A DNA stretch of 64,000 bases from Hydractinia symbiolongicarpus (lineage: Eukaryota > Cnidaria > Hydrozoa > Anthoathecata > Hydractiniidae), in the NCBI RefSeq assembly GCF_029227915.1, contig NC_079876.1, positions 6,634,001 to 6,698,000 of the forward strand, written 5' to 3'. The position numbers were made by a program, and so were the translations under genes. Below the pieces are notes generated by a model, which had not been told where the DNA came from, did not search any database, and worked only from the letters and a program-made list of their open reading frames with translations. Below are positions 1-11,344 of the stretch, in pieces (within the stretch, counting starts at the first letter, position 1; every line of letters begins with the position of its first letter).

Positions 1-1100
1 ATTACTTTAATAGAGGCTTTGGTTACAATAATATCCTGACTTTTTTGAGAAAATATCATAGCTATACAATCAGTTATCGAACTCTTTTGAGACGACTTAA
101 GAAATATGGACTGAAACGTAGGAATTCCCCATTCCCGATAACGCATGACGCTGTAAGACAGAGAATACAAGGAATGATAAATGGACCAGGTTCTGCAAGC
201 GGATACCGAACAGTTTGGCATTCTTTGGAATTAGAAGGTATCAGAGTTCCTCGATCAGTAGTCCAATCACTTTTGAAGGAATTAGATCCAGAAGGTTCGG
301 AGAATCGAAAACGTCACCGCTTGCGTAGAAGAAGATATGTTAATCCAGGACCCAATTTTGCATGGCACATTGATGGCTATGACAAAATAAAGCCTTGGGG
401 ATTCCCAATACATGGTGCCATAGATGGGTATAGCCGTCGTATCCTCTGGTTACAAGTAACACGATCAAATAACGCACCGGACAATATTGCATGCTTATAC
501 TTAACTGCCGTTAACACTGCAGAAGGTTGTCCTGTAGAATTGATCACTGATCTTGGTACCGAAAACAGCATTGTGGCAGCTATACAGTCTTATTTTAGAG
601 GTAACTCAGACGCACATCGTTATGTATCGTCACCAAGAAACCAGCGAATCGAATGCTGGTGGTCTCAATTTTGTAAACAGCGGGCGTGCTGGTGGAGGAA
701 CTTTTTTAAAGACTTGGATTCAACAGGGGAAATTGACACTGCGTCAAAAATTAAAATGGAAGCACTATGGTACTCATTCTCTGGAGTTCTTCAGAACGAT
801 TTAGATCTAGTCAAAGAGCATTGGAACACTCATCGTATAAGAAAGTCCAAATTCCAGACAGTTGCAGGGCGGCCGGACGCGCTATACTTTTTACCAGAAC
901 AAACCGACGCTCGTGATTATAAAAACGAAGTAACGATTGAAGCTTTTCAAGACGTTTCAGAACATGTGGTTGTGAGGGACTATTCCAATGAGTATACGAA
1001 GTACTTTGATTATCTCACTGAAGAAAATGACATACAAAATCCAGCAGAATGGACGGATGCCTTGGAGTTGTACCGATTTATATTATCTGTTTGTGATTAA
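1..1100 (+). CDS. DDE integrase-core transposase-like protein, 5' end outside window
   Basis: The frame is open from the window edge to a TAA at 1098-1100, so the start lies upstream and the visible 365 or so residues are a C-terminal part. The first residues resemble a helix-turn-helix segment ending in KKYGLKRR. The integrase fold follows: first Asp in AWHIDGYDK (about 350-380), second Asp in LITDLGTEN (about 540-565), Glu in PRNQRIECWW (about 635-662), giving D-33-E spacing as in retroviral-type integrases. A conserved GRPDALYFLP block follows at about 868-897. I recall this protein as a repeated family in cnidarian and fish genomes, annotated only as integrase core domain. It probably cuts and joins transposon DNA. 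The next gene, on the other strand, ends 268 bases away tail-to-tail, which suggests both belong to one mobile element. No stop or frameshift is visible. Confidence 0.8.
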   Translation, partial: YFNRGFGYNNILTFLRKYHSYTISYRTLLRRLKKYGLKRRNSPFPITHDAVRQRIQGMINGPGSASGYRTVWHSLELEGIRVPRSVVQSLLKELDPEGSENRKRHRLRRRRYVNPGPNFAWHIDGYDKIKPWGFPIHGAIDGYSRRILWLQVTRSNNAPDNIACLYLTAVNTAEGCPVELITDLGTENSIVAAIQSYFRGNSDAHRYVSSPRNQRIECWWSQFCKQRACWWRNFFKDLDSTGEIDTASKIKMEALWYSFSGVLQNDLDLVKEHWNTHRIRKSKFQTVAGRPDALYFLPEQTDARDYKNEVTIEAFQDVSEHVVVRDYSNEYTKYFDYLTEENDIQNPAEWTDALELYRFILSVCD

Positions 1101-1367
1101 ACATACATTTATTTGTTTCACGACGAACATAATTTTAGAATAAGCTAAGAACATAAAACTTAAAAAAGTTAAGAGCGTTTGTTGCAATTAAGTGTTCTTA
1201 TAATAAAGAAAAACATGTAAAGCTAATGATAAACAATTGTTAATAACAGTCATGTGCAATATATAAGTTGTAGAAAATATAATGTCCGAAATTCCAAACA
1301 AAAACAAACAAAACGTATCCAACATAAATTTTATGCATACTCAATAAAATATATCACAAAAGTGTTT

Positions 1368-3866
1368 TTAACTGAGGCCAAAAGCCTGGCCTTTTGAAAT
1401 AGCCAATAGGAAGTTCTCTTTAAATTCATCATAAGATTTGCAGTGTTGTGTTGGTAGTGTTAACTCCCTGCTGCACGCACTGACAACTGGGAAACAAATT
1501 CTATGGTTAGGATATGCCACAAAGCAGTCATGGTTAAACAAAACTGTGATCATGAAATCTTTTTCAAAAAGGGGATGGTGCTTTTGGCCGGTTAACCATC
1601 CAAGCAAACCACCAGTAGACAAATCAGCATCAACTTTGTGACCGTATGGTATTGTTTCGTCCATATTTTCGTTGTCATACCAAGCAAGGACTTCACTAGA
1701 AATTCCAACGATTTTTGAATCTTCAAGATCGTTTATAAAGTCTTGTAGGTAATCAAGAAATTTTTCTTCCAAAATTTTCCTGCTACTTCCATCAGAAGAA
1801 AACACAGGTTGCAGCAGTGAAAGAAGATAGTTTGAATCTACAACTGAATTCTTTTTACAAACAAATAAAGGTTCCATTAAAGCTTTATTTTGCATGATCT
1901 TTGCATGCAGACTAAAGAGCTCCAACCCTTTTGAAACTTCTTCCAGGTAAGTTCGTCTTCTTGAGATTATACTGATCATAACAGTTTCCAAAATTTCATC
2001 AATGTGTTGCTTGTTGATTAATCCACTGTAACCATGATCTATGATAATGGAGGAAAGTCCTTCTGGGTCCTGCTTAATTTGGTCAAACATAATTTGATCA
2101 GCTTGCACAAAGTTTTTATCTACATTCAATTCCTTCATATCTAGTGGATCATTACATAACAAATCATACACACTTTTGTGAAAGAAATTAGGAGGTGGAC
2201 CACCCTGAACAACACTAACTGCCATGATTTGACCACAAGAGAAAAAATTACTATTCTGAATATCAAGCATACTGTCCTTTGGTGCACCTCCTGGAAACAT
2301 ATTTTCACCAATCTTAATAATAACATCAGTAAGAAATTCTTTACTAAGAGCACCTGAATCAATCCCACTCTCTCCTATGAACCTAACCATAAGCCTTTTT
2401 TAGGTGACTGGCTTTTCTGTCTTGCCCACAGAGTAAGGATTCTCTGCACATCTGAATTTCTCCGAATATTCAAGAAGAATTGTCCTTCTTCGATATTTCT
2501 TCCCAGATCCTCCAAAATCTTGGGCAAATTCACTATATCAGGTAAATCTGGTATATCTGTAAATTCAGGAACATCAGGTAATTCATAAAAATCAGATTCA
2601 TACAAAGCTTGAACTTGAGAAGCAAATATTTCATCATCCATTTCCTGTTGTTCTTTACACTCAATTTTAAATTTTTTGGGGGCTGTTTCAAAGTCCTGGT
2701 CAAAATCATGATCATTGAATGCGCTGTTTTTAAGTTTATCCAAAACTATCTTGTCATCCTCTGATATCAAATAAAGTGTGATGTTTTTGTACTCCTTCCC
2801 TAATTCATTCTTGTATTTTTCCAAAATGAATTCTTGAGTAGTGCCTGGGATAAAATACGCTATTTCACCACTTTCAAATGCCAACAGATAGTTCGTATTT
2901 TCTACTATAATATCCCTATGGAAATCTGTCATTCTTTGAAGACCCTGGGAATAAATCCTTTCATAACTTGCATCTGAATTTATACGCAAGCAAACACGCT
3001 TCCCACGAATTGGTTTAACAGAACCAGCCCGTTCATTCCATAATAATATACCAATATTAATGGCAACTTCATTTGACTTTTGTTTTTTTCTTTGCACTTT
3101 GTTAAACCAACTTTTGGATTTGGTTTTGGTGAATTCCAAAAATGTAAGTGATTTATCTAAATGAAAAAAATAAGAATATTACACTGATTTTATATACTGT
3201 ATATAAATTTCTACCAGTAATAAACTGCAAAGCTTGTCATGCTTTGTTCTTTTTATGCTGTAATATATTTTTTCAAAGAACTGTTTTACTGCTATCTGAA
3301 TATATATGTATATATAAGAAGCTTGATTTGTATACGGTTGTGTACTGATTGTCAAATTAAAATAATTGCAACATAGCTATAGCTAGGTATAATTATACAA
3401 AATCATCCCTTGACCTCAAATGTGCTTACCTCCTCTTGAAATAGTTTTTGAAATTGTTGATGGTCCTGCAACGTTTGATGATGTTTTTGATGAGGATTCA
3501 GGAGATGTGGTGTCTTCAGCAGCAGGAATTTCAGGCATGGCTAAATACAGCAAATAGCACTACACAGTGTTTGTACAAAACAGGCCAGGCTGATACTTCT
3601 TTGTATATAATAATGGGGGTGAGGGGAAAATTATCAAGTGTTTCATTACTTTTCTCTTATTCTCTCTCAGGTGTCAGCTTATTATGGATAAAAAATAACA
3701 AAAGAGTATATATAGCTAGCTAGCTAGCTATTAGCTAGCTAGTATGAAAAACAGAAGCTAGCTTAGCTAACACATCCATCTTAAAAAATCAAAACATACC
3801 TTTACCACAGTTTGTGCAGAAGAGTGCAGTGATTTTTCGTTCCTTACCACAAAATTGACAATACAT
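1368..3866 (-). CDS. Zinc-ribbon / HECT-like E3 ubiquitin ligase, three exons, one frameshift
   Basis: I model three minus-strand exons: 3866-3800, 3540-3430 and 3156-1368, joined at GTATGT/AG and GTAAGC/AG sites, both in phase 1. The start ATG at 3866-3864 opens a zinc ribbon of two CxxC pairs (MYCQFC and FCTNCG). Then come a Ser/Thr-rich linker, an acidic region and a HECT-like domain beginning at MVRFIGESGIDSG (2390). The likely catalytic Cys lies in SACSRELTLP near 1473-1475, followed by the usual C-lobe ending KENFLLAISKGQAFG. Family knowledge: HECT enzymes form a thioester with ubiquitin on that Cys. The N-terminal and HECT halves are in different frames, with the break near 2393-2405 at a run of six A (coding strand). 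This is either a one-base mutation or an assembly error. The gene is convergent with the integrase, suggesting a shared transposon. Confidence 0.72.
3712..3745. repeat. GCTA/CTAG simple repeat
   Basis: Tandem AGCTAGCT units, slightly interrupted by ATTAG. It lies in the intron between the zinc-ribbon exon and the second exon of the HECT-like gene. Confidence 0.8.
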
Positions 3867-4017
3867 GTTTCAATAAACATATAAGAAAACGAGTGCCATC
3901 ACAGTATATAACCCTTTCTTGTTTTCCCAAATATATAATTAAGGCTGTGATAACCCGACACTGAATAAACGAGACAAATGCATTCTGGCGCGAATAGTTT
4001 CTTTTTTACTGTTTAGT

Positions 4018-4093
4018 TAATTCTTTTGGCGTGATCAATTTTCTTTTAATGTGATCAATTTTCTTTTGGCGTGACCAACTTCTCTTGGCGTGG
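4018..4093. repeat. Short tandem repeat, about 25-bp unit
   Basis: About three imperfect copies of a unit built on CTTTTGGCGTGATCAATTTT, the last ones reading GTGACCAACTTC and TTGGCGTGG. It lies between the start of the HECT-like gene and the Penelope-like fragment and might lie near the end of the element carrying that gene, though I found no partner inverted repeat in the window. Confidence 0.55.
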
Positions 4094-4740
4094 CAGTTAA
4101 GGGCCACCGTAGTTATCAGCTATCTCCAGAGATACAGACATACGGCTGTATCCGATAAACAACGCGTCACAGTGCACAACTGTTGCCGATCTATATCGCA
4201 TACAGTTAACAGAAACGGGTGGTTCTTTTATTCGTGTCAATTTCCTTCCTGTTTCTCCTATGTAATATTTTCCACAATCTCCACACGTTACTTTATATGC
4301 AACACCTGATTCATTGTCTTGGTTTCCGTTTTTTAATATTTTGTTGCTTTTTACAACATTTTTTAGCGCTTTGTTTTTCGTATGTGTTAATTTTACATTA
4401 AATTTCTTGCATACTCTGGCGATTTGTTTGAGAAAATAGAAATTCTCTATAGGGAAAACAATTTTATTAAAAGAAAATTTAAAGAGGCATTAGCGATTAA
4501 ACAACACAAATCGGATTTATTGAACAAAAAAGATGAAATAAGACGATTATCTGAAATTTGGGAAAACATATTATAATTTTAACGACTTTTATTGTTAATA
4601 AACGATTTTTATACATTTTATTTTTATCAAGAGAATTTTTAACATTTTGTACATGCATGTTGAAAGACGTTTTTAGTTGTGATCTGAAGATGCTCTGACA
4701 AAGATCAGGGAGAAAATTTATCAAATTTAATTTGTTATTT
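4085..4740. mobile_element. Penelope-like retroelement fragment with internal inversion (GIY-YIG region)
   Basis: Two pieces of one Penelope-like protein lie head to head. On the minus strand from about 4428 to 4085 one open frame encodes the end of the reverse transcriptase and the start of the GIY-YIG nuclease, with VTCGDCGKYYIGETGRKL. On the plus strand, 4430-4576 encodes the later GIY-YIG part (NNFIKRKFKEALAIKQH) up to the terminal IWENIL and a TAA, followed by probable 3' UTR. The order is what 5' inversion during target-primed reverse transcription (twin priming) produces: the upstream piece is inverted and the downstream piece with the 3' end is intact. The nuclease is cut at the junction, so the copy is dead. 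Confidence 0.7.
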
Positions 4741-6098
4741 ATTGCCTTAAACCCAAGAAATATTTACTAATTAAGGAAATATAACACTAAGATTTATTTA
4801 TTTACGCCATCATCGGTATCTACAAACTTGAGAAGCCGCCACTTACACTAGACAGCAGAGGCTGTAGCCAGGATACCCAGCTCAACCTTCCACAACATTT
4901 CATATTATAATTTATGGCTGGCCTAGTTATTTAAGCTTTCTTTGATAGAGAAAGAAAAAATGATTATAAGGGTGGTTTGAATGGACAACGCTGTGTCTCC
5001 TGGCCAAATTTATGGCTAGAAAGACTGAAAACCTTTGGAGATGGACAGTCAGTTAGGCGCGTACAAGAGTTATCTCACCTTCTTTTTTGCCTCCAGCGGT
5101 AAGTTAAGGGGCCACCAATACATACTGTATATTTTACTGTGGTCACTCACAAACAGAGTTGTTTGCCATGGTATAGTCAACTGCACAAAACTAAATTGCT
5201 TAAAAAGGATAGCTATCATAACACAGGAACTCACAGTAGAGTACTAAACACAAAGTATAAGGCTAAGAGTATAAAATATCAATTGTTAATAACAGTCTAT
5301 GAAGTTTTCTATAACGGAAGATCATTTGAGACTTGAGTAATCAGCATGAGATAGTTTGTTGTGAAAGGTTGCAGAACATTGTTCCATGATTTAAAAAATG
5401 AACGTCGAGCGAATGTAGATTGAAGGTGGTTGTATATCTAGGTAGCTTGTGAGTGAAGTGCAGAAAAATTATATTTCGAGCTAAAAATGGTTCCTTCCTG
5501 ACCAATATAGTAAATTTCAAAAGGAATAATTGAAACAAGAACGTGTTGAAATTTCAATAAACACATTGAAAATGTGTATGTACTTTTCATGAAACAATCA
5601 CACAATGGTGCCATGGCGAAAATTTATCTCATGAAATTTGATTTCATTTTTCGAAATTCTTCTTCAATTCAATTCAATCTTGCAAAGTTTCTATGATCAA
5701 AGTAGGTAAGATATATTCTATCCTCTGGATATATCTTCTCTAGAGTGGATCTCAACGAAGAATTATCCTACTAGCAAAATGGGAAAGTTCCTCCGTGAAA
5801 AATTTAAATATAACAACAGCTAGCGAAAAGGACAACGACAGCAGATAATGAAACGAGAATTGAATTACATATTTCTGTGAAGACTCTGATAAAAATTTTA
5901 AATGTTGAAAATTATATTGTATGGTAGTAAAGCTTGCGAGCCAATACTGTTTATGTATAAAATTGAAGTAGAGGGTTTAAATTTTACAATTTTTAAAGTT
6001 TTTAAACATTACAAGGAATGCTTGATGCTGAAATATTTTGCTCAATGTGTTTTTATTTCTAAATGTATACAGTATTAGGATATGGTTATTAGAATTAG
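4741..6098. other. No gene recognised
   Basis: AT-rich sequence with only short open frames lacking recognisable motifs. I see no RNA gene or clear repeat. Confidence 0.5.
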
Positions 6099-6725
6099 GT
6101 AACATACTATATATTATTATCTTAAAATATACGTCAAATCATTTGCAGATTTTCTTGGCTTGATATTCAAAAACATTTTGTTTGTTGTTTTGAATTTTGG
6201 ATAGTGAAACAAACTCCAATACGTTTTTTGTTGATACATGTTGTGTCATCATGCTTTTTTTTCTACTTTTTCAGATTTGAAGGAACACATCAATTAGCAT
6301 TGGATTTATTGGCTACAATGCCGCCATCACAAAACAGTTCTCAACTATGGGTAGACTTCATGAAGTGTCATCCCATGGATGGAAAATACCGGAATTGATG
6401 GTAAGTAGAATTGTTGTTAAATTTCTTGACACTTCGTATATCACGATTTTACACTTATTGTGAAAACATTCGGATAGAGGTACTGTAGGGCTTAAAAAAT
6501 AGTGGCAACAACGAAAATGTTGTTACACAAAATTTTCTGCCAATATATACTACATCGTATTTTTTAAAGGATTGTCGATGAAATTTAAAAGAGTTGTTCT
6601 GATTGAATTAGAGCATACTCAAAAAGATATGTCTAGCTACTTGCTAGAAATTTCTTTATATTATGGAATAATTGAAAAATGGTCAATAGCTCCAGCTTTT
6701 ATGCAAATGAGGTATGGTGAATACT
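6099..6725. repeat. 627-bp direct repeat, copy 1
   Basis: Matches 7227-7853 over its whole length at an offset of 1128 bases, with only a handful of differences. It is a recent duplication, and the copies are separated by about 500 bases of unrelated sequence. It contains an exon-like segment at 6275-6400. Confidence 0.9.
6275..6400 (+). other. Exon-like segment (also at 7403-7528), unknown protein
   Basis: Bounded by a pyrimidine tract plus CAG and by GTAAGT. Only one frame is open, starting after the first base, encoding about 39 residues including LDLLATMPPSQNSSQLWVDF and then a TGA five bases before the donor. The second copy keeps the same frame and the same stop. I do not recognise the peptide. 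A stop just before a splice donor would suit a poison exon or a relic exon. Confidence 0.4.
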
Positions 6726-6855
6726 AACGACAGAAATATATAGTAAAACACATTATTCAAATTTAACAGAAGGTATTCTAACTAAGTGGTTGTTAATCTC
6801 ATGTTGGGATTTTCCATCAAGAATAATTCAGCTGCAACAAATTTCTTCCAAAATA

Positions 6856-7029
6856 TGCCCAATCGGGATTTGAACCCGAACCTCCTGTGATCTTACATGT
6901 ATAAAACGGGCCTTGAAATTAAGGATATTTTATGTGAGAGCACGAATTAAGTTTAAAATTGTGTATTTTTTAGACATGCACCCACACACATAAGATTCAA
7001 CAGGTGTTCTACCATTACACTATTGGGCA
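6856..7029 (-). tRNA. tRNA-like gene with a large insertion in the anticodon arm
   Basis: Read on the minus strand, a perfect 7-bp acceptor stem (TGCCCAA with TTGGGCA), a 4-bp D stem (GTGT/ACAC) with AATGGTAGA loop, and a 5-bp T stem (TCGGG/CCCGA) with TTCAAAT loop are present. A-box (TAGTGTAATGG) and B-box (GGTTCAAATCC) promoter elements are intact. The anticodon arm is interrupted by about 100 bases. CCTGT and ACAGG can pair, and ATCTTA with TAAGAT extends the helix. I cannot assign the anticodon. It is either an intron-containing tRNA or a tRNA pseudogene with an insertion. Confidence 0.5.
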
Positions 7030-7226
7030 GCATTTCTTAAAGTCTTTTTTCAAACATTTAAATTTGAAAAAATTCTGTATATATGTATATATAAAGATTT
7101 TTTAGTTGGCATCATGTGTGAGAGGAAATCGTGTCCTCTGCACGTTTCGTTTATAGCATTGCAAGCACACAATACTCAATCGTTATCAAAATACAAACAA
7201 TTATAAGGTCAATTTTTGTATAGGCT

Positions 7227-7853
7227 GTAACATACTATATATTATTATCTTAAAATATACGTCAAATCATTTGCAGATTTTTTTGGCTTGATATTCAAAG
7301 CATTTTGTTTGTTGTTTTGAATTTTGGATAGTGAAACAAACTCCAATACGTTTTTTGTTGATACATGTTGTGTCATCATGCTTTTTTTTTCTACTTTTTC
7401 AGATTTGAAGGAACACATCAATTAGCATTAGATTTATTGGCTACAATGCCGCCATCACAAAACAGTTCTCAACTATGGGTAGACTTCATGAAGTGTCATC
7501 CCATGGATGGAAAATACCGAAATTGATGGTAAGTAGAATTGTTGTTAAATTTCTTGACACTTCGTATATCACGATTTTACACTTATTGTGAAAACATTCG
7601 GATAGAGGTACTGTAGGGCTTAAAAAATAGTGGCAACAACGAAAATGTTGTTACACAAAATTTTCTGCCAATATATACTACATCGTATTTTTTAAAGGAT
7701 TGTCGATGAAATTTAAAAGAGTTGTTCTGATTGAATCAGAGCATACTCAAAAAGATATGTCTAGCTACTTGCTAGAAATTTCTTTATATTATGGAATAAT
7801 TGAAAAATGGTCAATAGCTCCAACTTTTATGCAAATGAGGTATGGTGAATACT
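7227..7853. repeat. 627-bp direct repeat, copy 2
   Basis: Second copy of 6099-6725, same orientation. It differs by isolated substitutions and compensating one-base changes in homopolymers. The exon-like segment is at 7403-7528. Confidence 0.9.
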
Positions 7854-8037
7854 TCTTTTTGTGTTAGTTTATATTTATTATTTTAGTTTTGTCAAATGTA
7901 CATCCTGTACATTTTTTTTTCTTCTTTATTGTGTGCTTCTGATTGGATATCTTGACAACAGCTGTTGCACTTTTAAAACTTAGGATTAGATATGGTTTCT
8001 CAAATGCTTCGCTATGACATTTTTTTTTATATTTCAG

Positions 8038-8348
8038 TTCTTACCAATGGCGAAAAGGTTAGTCCTGAAGAGAAGCATAGACTTCGCGGAAAGGGAACTG
8101 TTGGGAGGGTGTCAGGAATTTATTGCCAGGGTTTTATTTCCATCGATCAAAACATATCTACCATAGACAATGAAGATTATTTGAGCGACAAAAAAGTGAC
8201 AGTGCAAGCGATTTTTCCTTGCTCGGCTCAGACAGTATTCCGGCATAATGTAGCTTTTATCGTCCGTATTTATTATTTGAACCACCATAACTTTTTTCCG
8301 GGATTACATATTTTTAAGATTTCGTATTGTATCCGAAAGTTTGTTTAA
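8038..8348 (+). other. Possible terminal exon, unknown protein
   Basis: Open frame following a T-rich tract and CAG at 8036-8037, ending at TAA 8346-8348. It begins LTNGEKVSPEEKHRLRGKG and later contains a more hydrophobic tail. It follows the two exon-like duplicates and could be spliced to them, but their stop codon before the donor argues against simple joining. I do not recognise the family. Confidence 0.3.
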
Positions 8349-9457
8349 ACGGGATTTTTCCTCTTTCGTTTTCTCCTTCTCCTTCCCACTCACTCCACGC
8401 AACATGTTCTATTGTTTGTAATCAATTTATGTTATTAACTTGCGTCAAGTCATTAAAGTATGTTTCTGAACTACAAAGGGAATAAAGAAATTGAGTTTGT
8501 TCCAAAGTCTTTTAGCCCGCATTCATTTCATTCTACTTCAATCAAGAAGAGAAAAACTATTAGCTGTATACTATTTCAACTATTTGTAGAATATATATTT
8601 TTTAACAAGTACTTATTTGCTTCTTATAATAATACAAGGCGTATAGTATACGTATAACTAGCTCACCTGATACGTGACACTGTATTATATATATTCATTT
8701 GTGGAAATAAATTGAAATCAATCACAATGGGATATCAAACGGAAAGTGAATGTTTCAAAATATAATTCCGGGCATGCTATGTAATATATTAAAAAAGACG
8801 GCCACAAGCTTAATCATATTTGTTTTGAAATAATCACATAAAAAACTTTCTATATTAACAAAAAGCAATACATAAAGAAGTAGTAATCTTCTTGTGAAAC
8901 ATTCTGTGATGCCACGGATGCTAATGGTTTTGACTTTAGTAGTGCATGAGCATATTTTTTGAAAAAAATAATTATTTGAGGAAACTACAAAGAAAATTTG
9001 AGTTACTGTCAGTACATTCATATACATTATGAGAACCATCATAAAACCATTCCATAAACCTGAAAGTATATTTCATAACTTTCAGTCTGTGAAATACACA
9101 AACACCACTAGATTTCATCAAGAAACTACAACTACAAACTACGATCGTTCAATATATATTAACAATTGTTTCACAAAAAACGGATTCTTCTATATTCGAA
9201 AGCATAACAGATTAATCCTTAACGAAGACGACGTGATAAATGTTTGCCTAAACTTTATTTCAGTATATGTTAACAAGTTTTAATGTTGTGAAACAAAAAA
9301 AGGTTTCGTTCAACCAAGAGATAATCGCTATATACAAAAGTATTCAGGGCTTATTTCATCGAAACAAAACAAGTAGAGTTCGTATATGTGATGATACCTT
9401 AGACACAATTCATTTCCGGCCAAAATTAATCGAAACGAGAGAATGCATGTTATGAAA
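8349..9457. other. No gene recognised
   Basis: AT-rich. A segment at about 8961-8985 reads as the reverse complement of GTTTCCTCAAATAATTATTT in the repeats at 9788-9811, hinting at a small inverted-repeat element. Nothing coding is supported. Confidence 0.45.
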
Positions 9458-9740
9458 GGCCCAATTCATCAAAACAACTAAACCTGCTATGTATGGATTG
9501 CTTCTAGAAACAGGACCATTTTCCTAAACTTTTATCAACGACCTAGCTCACCGAAACAATCAAATCTATTATGTACGGATACCTTTTAGAAGCAGGATCC
9601 TTTTCCTGAATGTTTACCAATGGCTCAATTTACCGAAATAACCGAATCTGTGATGTATGAATTGCTTTAGGAACAGAAGCTTTTTCGTGAATGCTTAACA
9701 ATGGGCCAATCCACCGAATCAACTGAATCTGTGATGTAAA
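9458..9740. repeat. Degenerate 82-bp tandem array
   Basis: Units start near 9458, 9540, 9622 and 9704. Each opens with a variant of GGCCCAATTCATCAAAAC and carries CTATGTATGGATTGCTT then TTTTCCTGAATG-like blocks. Identity between units is only moderate. A weakly similar unit precedes 9458. Confidence 0.7.
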
Positions 9741-9760
9741 AACATTTATATATGTACAAA

Positions 9761-9957
9761 TAGTAATGAATGGAAACATTTAAGAAGTTTCCTCAAATAA
9801 TTATTTTTTAATCTTGCAAAAATAAGAAATATAAAAACATTAGTAATGAATGGAAACATTTAAGAAGTTTCCTCAAATAATTATTTTTTAATGCTGGAAA
9901 TATATAAATAAAAAAACCCATCTATTTATGCATGCAGATAGTAATGAATGGAAACTC
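9761..9957. repeat. Tandem array, about 80-bp unit
   Basis: The block TAGTAATGAATGGAAACATT starts at 9761 and 9841, with near-identical sequence through CTCAAATAATTATTTTTTAAT. A shorter third copy starts at 9939. Confidence 0.8.
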
Positions 9958-11340
9958 GTTGTTCTTAATTGATCAAAATTTTTTATATGCATTTTTGCTG
10001 TTTTTTAGGCTGAATTAAAAAGAAAAAAATTTATGTGGAGTATTTGTTCCACTAGTACTAGTGCCTTTATACCATTGGTTATAACTGTGTGCCGTTTTCA
10101 TAAATACAAATAGGTCCAGAATTTTTAAAAGCCAATTGCTCTTTCCAAGTACAAGTTTCAGAAATTTCATAAAGTTTCTTAATTGACAGTATTTTTTGAG
10201 CTTGGTGATTTGTTGATTATATTTTCAGCCTGAACACATATGTATTGGTTTTGACGCACAATTAAACACTTGCAACACTGACACTGGTCCATTGTGTCCA
10301 AAAAGTAGCGATGTATGTCACTCACTAACTGCACATGCTTGTTGATTCTTTTTTCCTTATTGGTTTATAAAAATCCAAGCAATGTTTTCAATTCTGTTGA
10401 CATAGTCACAAAAAGACAAATAGAAATAAACAGACTTCGTAGACTACACATTCATTGACAAAATTGTATTACATCCAGACTATTAGAGAACTCCATTCCA
10501 ATTAAATTTTAACAAAGTTTTGTGATATATAGTATGATTTTTATTAAGTATATGCGGGAATATTGGAATACCATGCTTGACTCTGTACAGTTAATCAGCT
10601 AAAGCTAAGATGGATAACAATATAGAACCACTGAATTATGTTTCACATGAATTAAATTCCATGTGGCCTATTTTTTTGTGGATGTCACATCGTCTGTCAT
10701 TAGTTTGCAGATATATTTTGAGCTGATTAATTAATGTGAATAACTGTTTTTTGTAGACAGACTTACTTCAAATATCTCAAGTGGACTTAATTTGACAATT
10801 TTTTTTTAAACAACAATACCATGAATTTTACCCATGCTTAACATAATTCACGTAATATAAACACTGTGATCAGTAGGAAACGCATGTTTGGCCAATGTAG
10901 CTTTGATACACAAAGAAATATTGACATAAATTCTGTATTTTTTTCTTAAAAAAAACAAAAAAATGTTTCCTGATTTTTAAAATGTATGTTGGGTTTATAA
11001 TTAACGGACTAGTTTTTATGTGTCTTGAGCCATCGTGTTTTTGCAAAATAGAAAATGTTAGGTGGCTAATCCTGCTGGAAAAGGTTTTAATATGGTGTAG
11101 TTATTTCGTGCTTTTTTCACCGCTACTTGCGAGATTTTAAAATATATAATCAGGTAGAGGGTACAGTACATTTGAATAAAGCGCTCCGCCATGATGTGTG
11201 ACATGGTTTAAGTGATCCAACTGGCATTCAATGTCTTATAAATAACTCAATTTTATTTGAATTGCACTTGAAGAAAACTTCTTTCTATAACAACTCAACA
11301 GAGTTTAGCATAACGTATATCTGCACTAATCACTGCACTT
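9958..11340. other. No gene recognised
   Basis: AT-rich sequence without supported coding potential, RNA gene or obvious repeat. Confidence 0.5.
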
Positions 11341-11344
11341 CAAC

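Noticed and set aside
3448-3723. Plus-strand open frame at the HECT-like gene's second exon
   Set aside because: The minus strand carries a splice-bounded exon in phase with its neighbours, which explains the conservation better.
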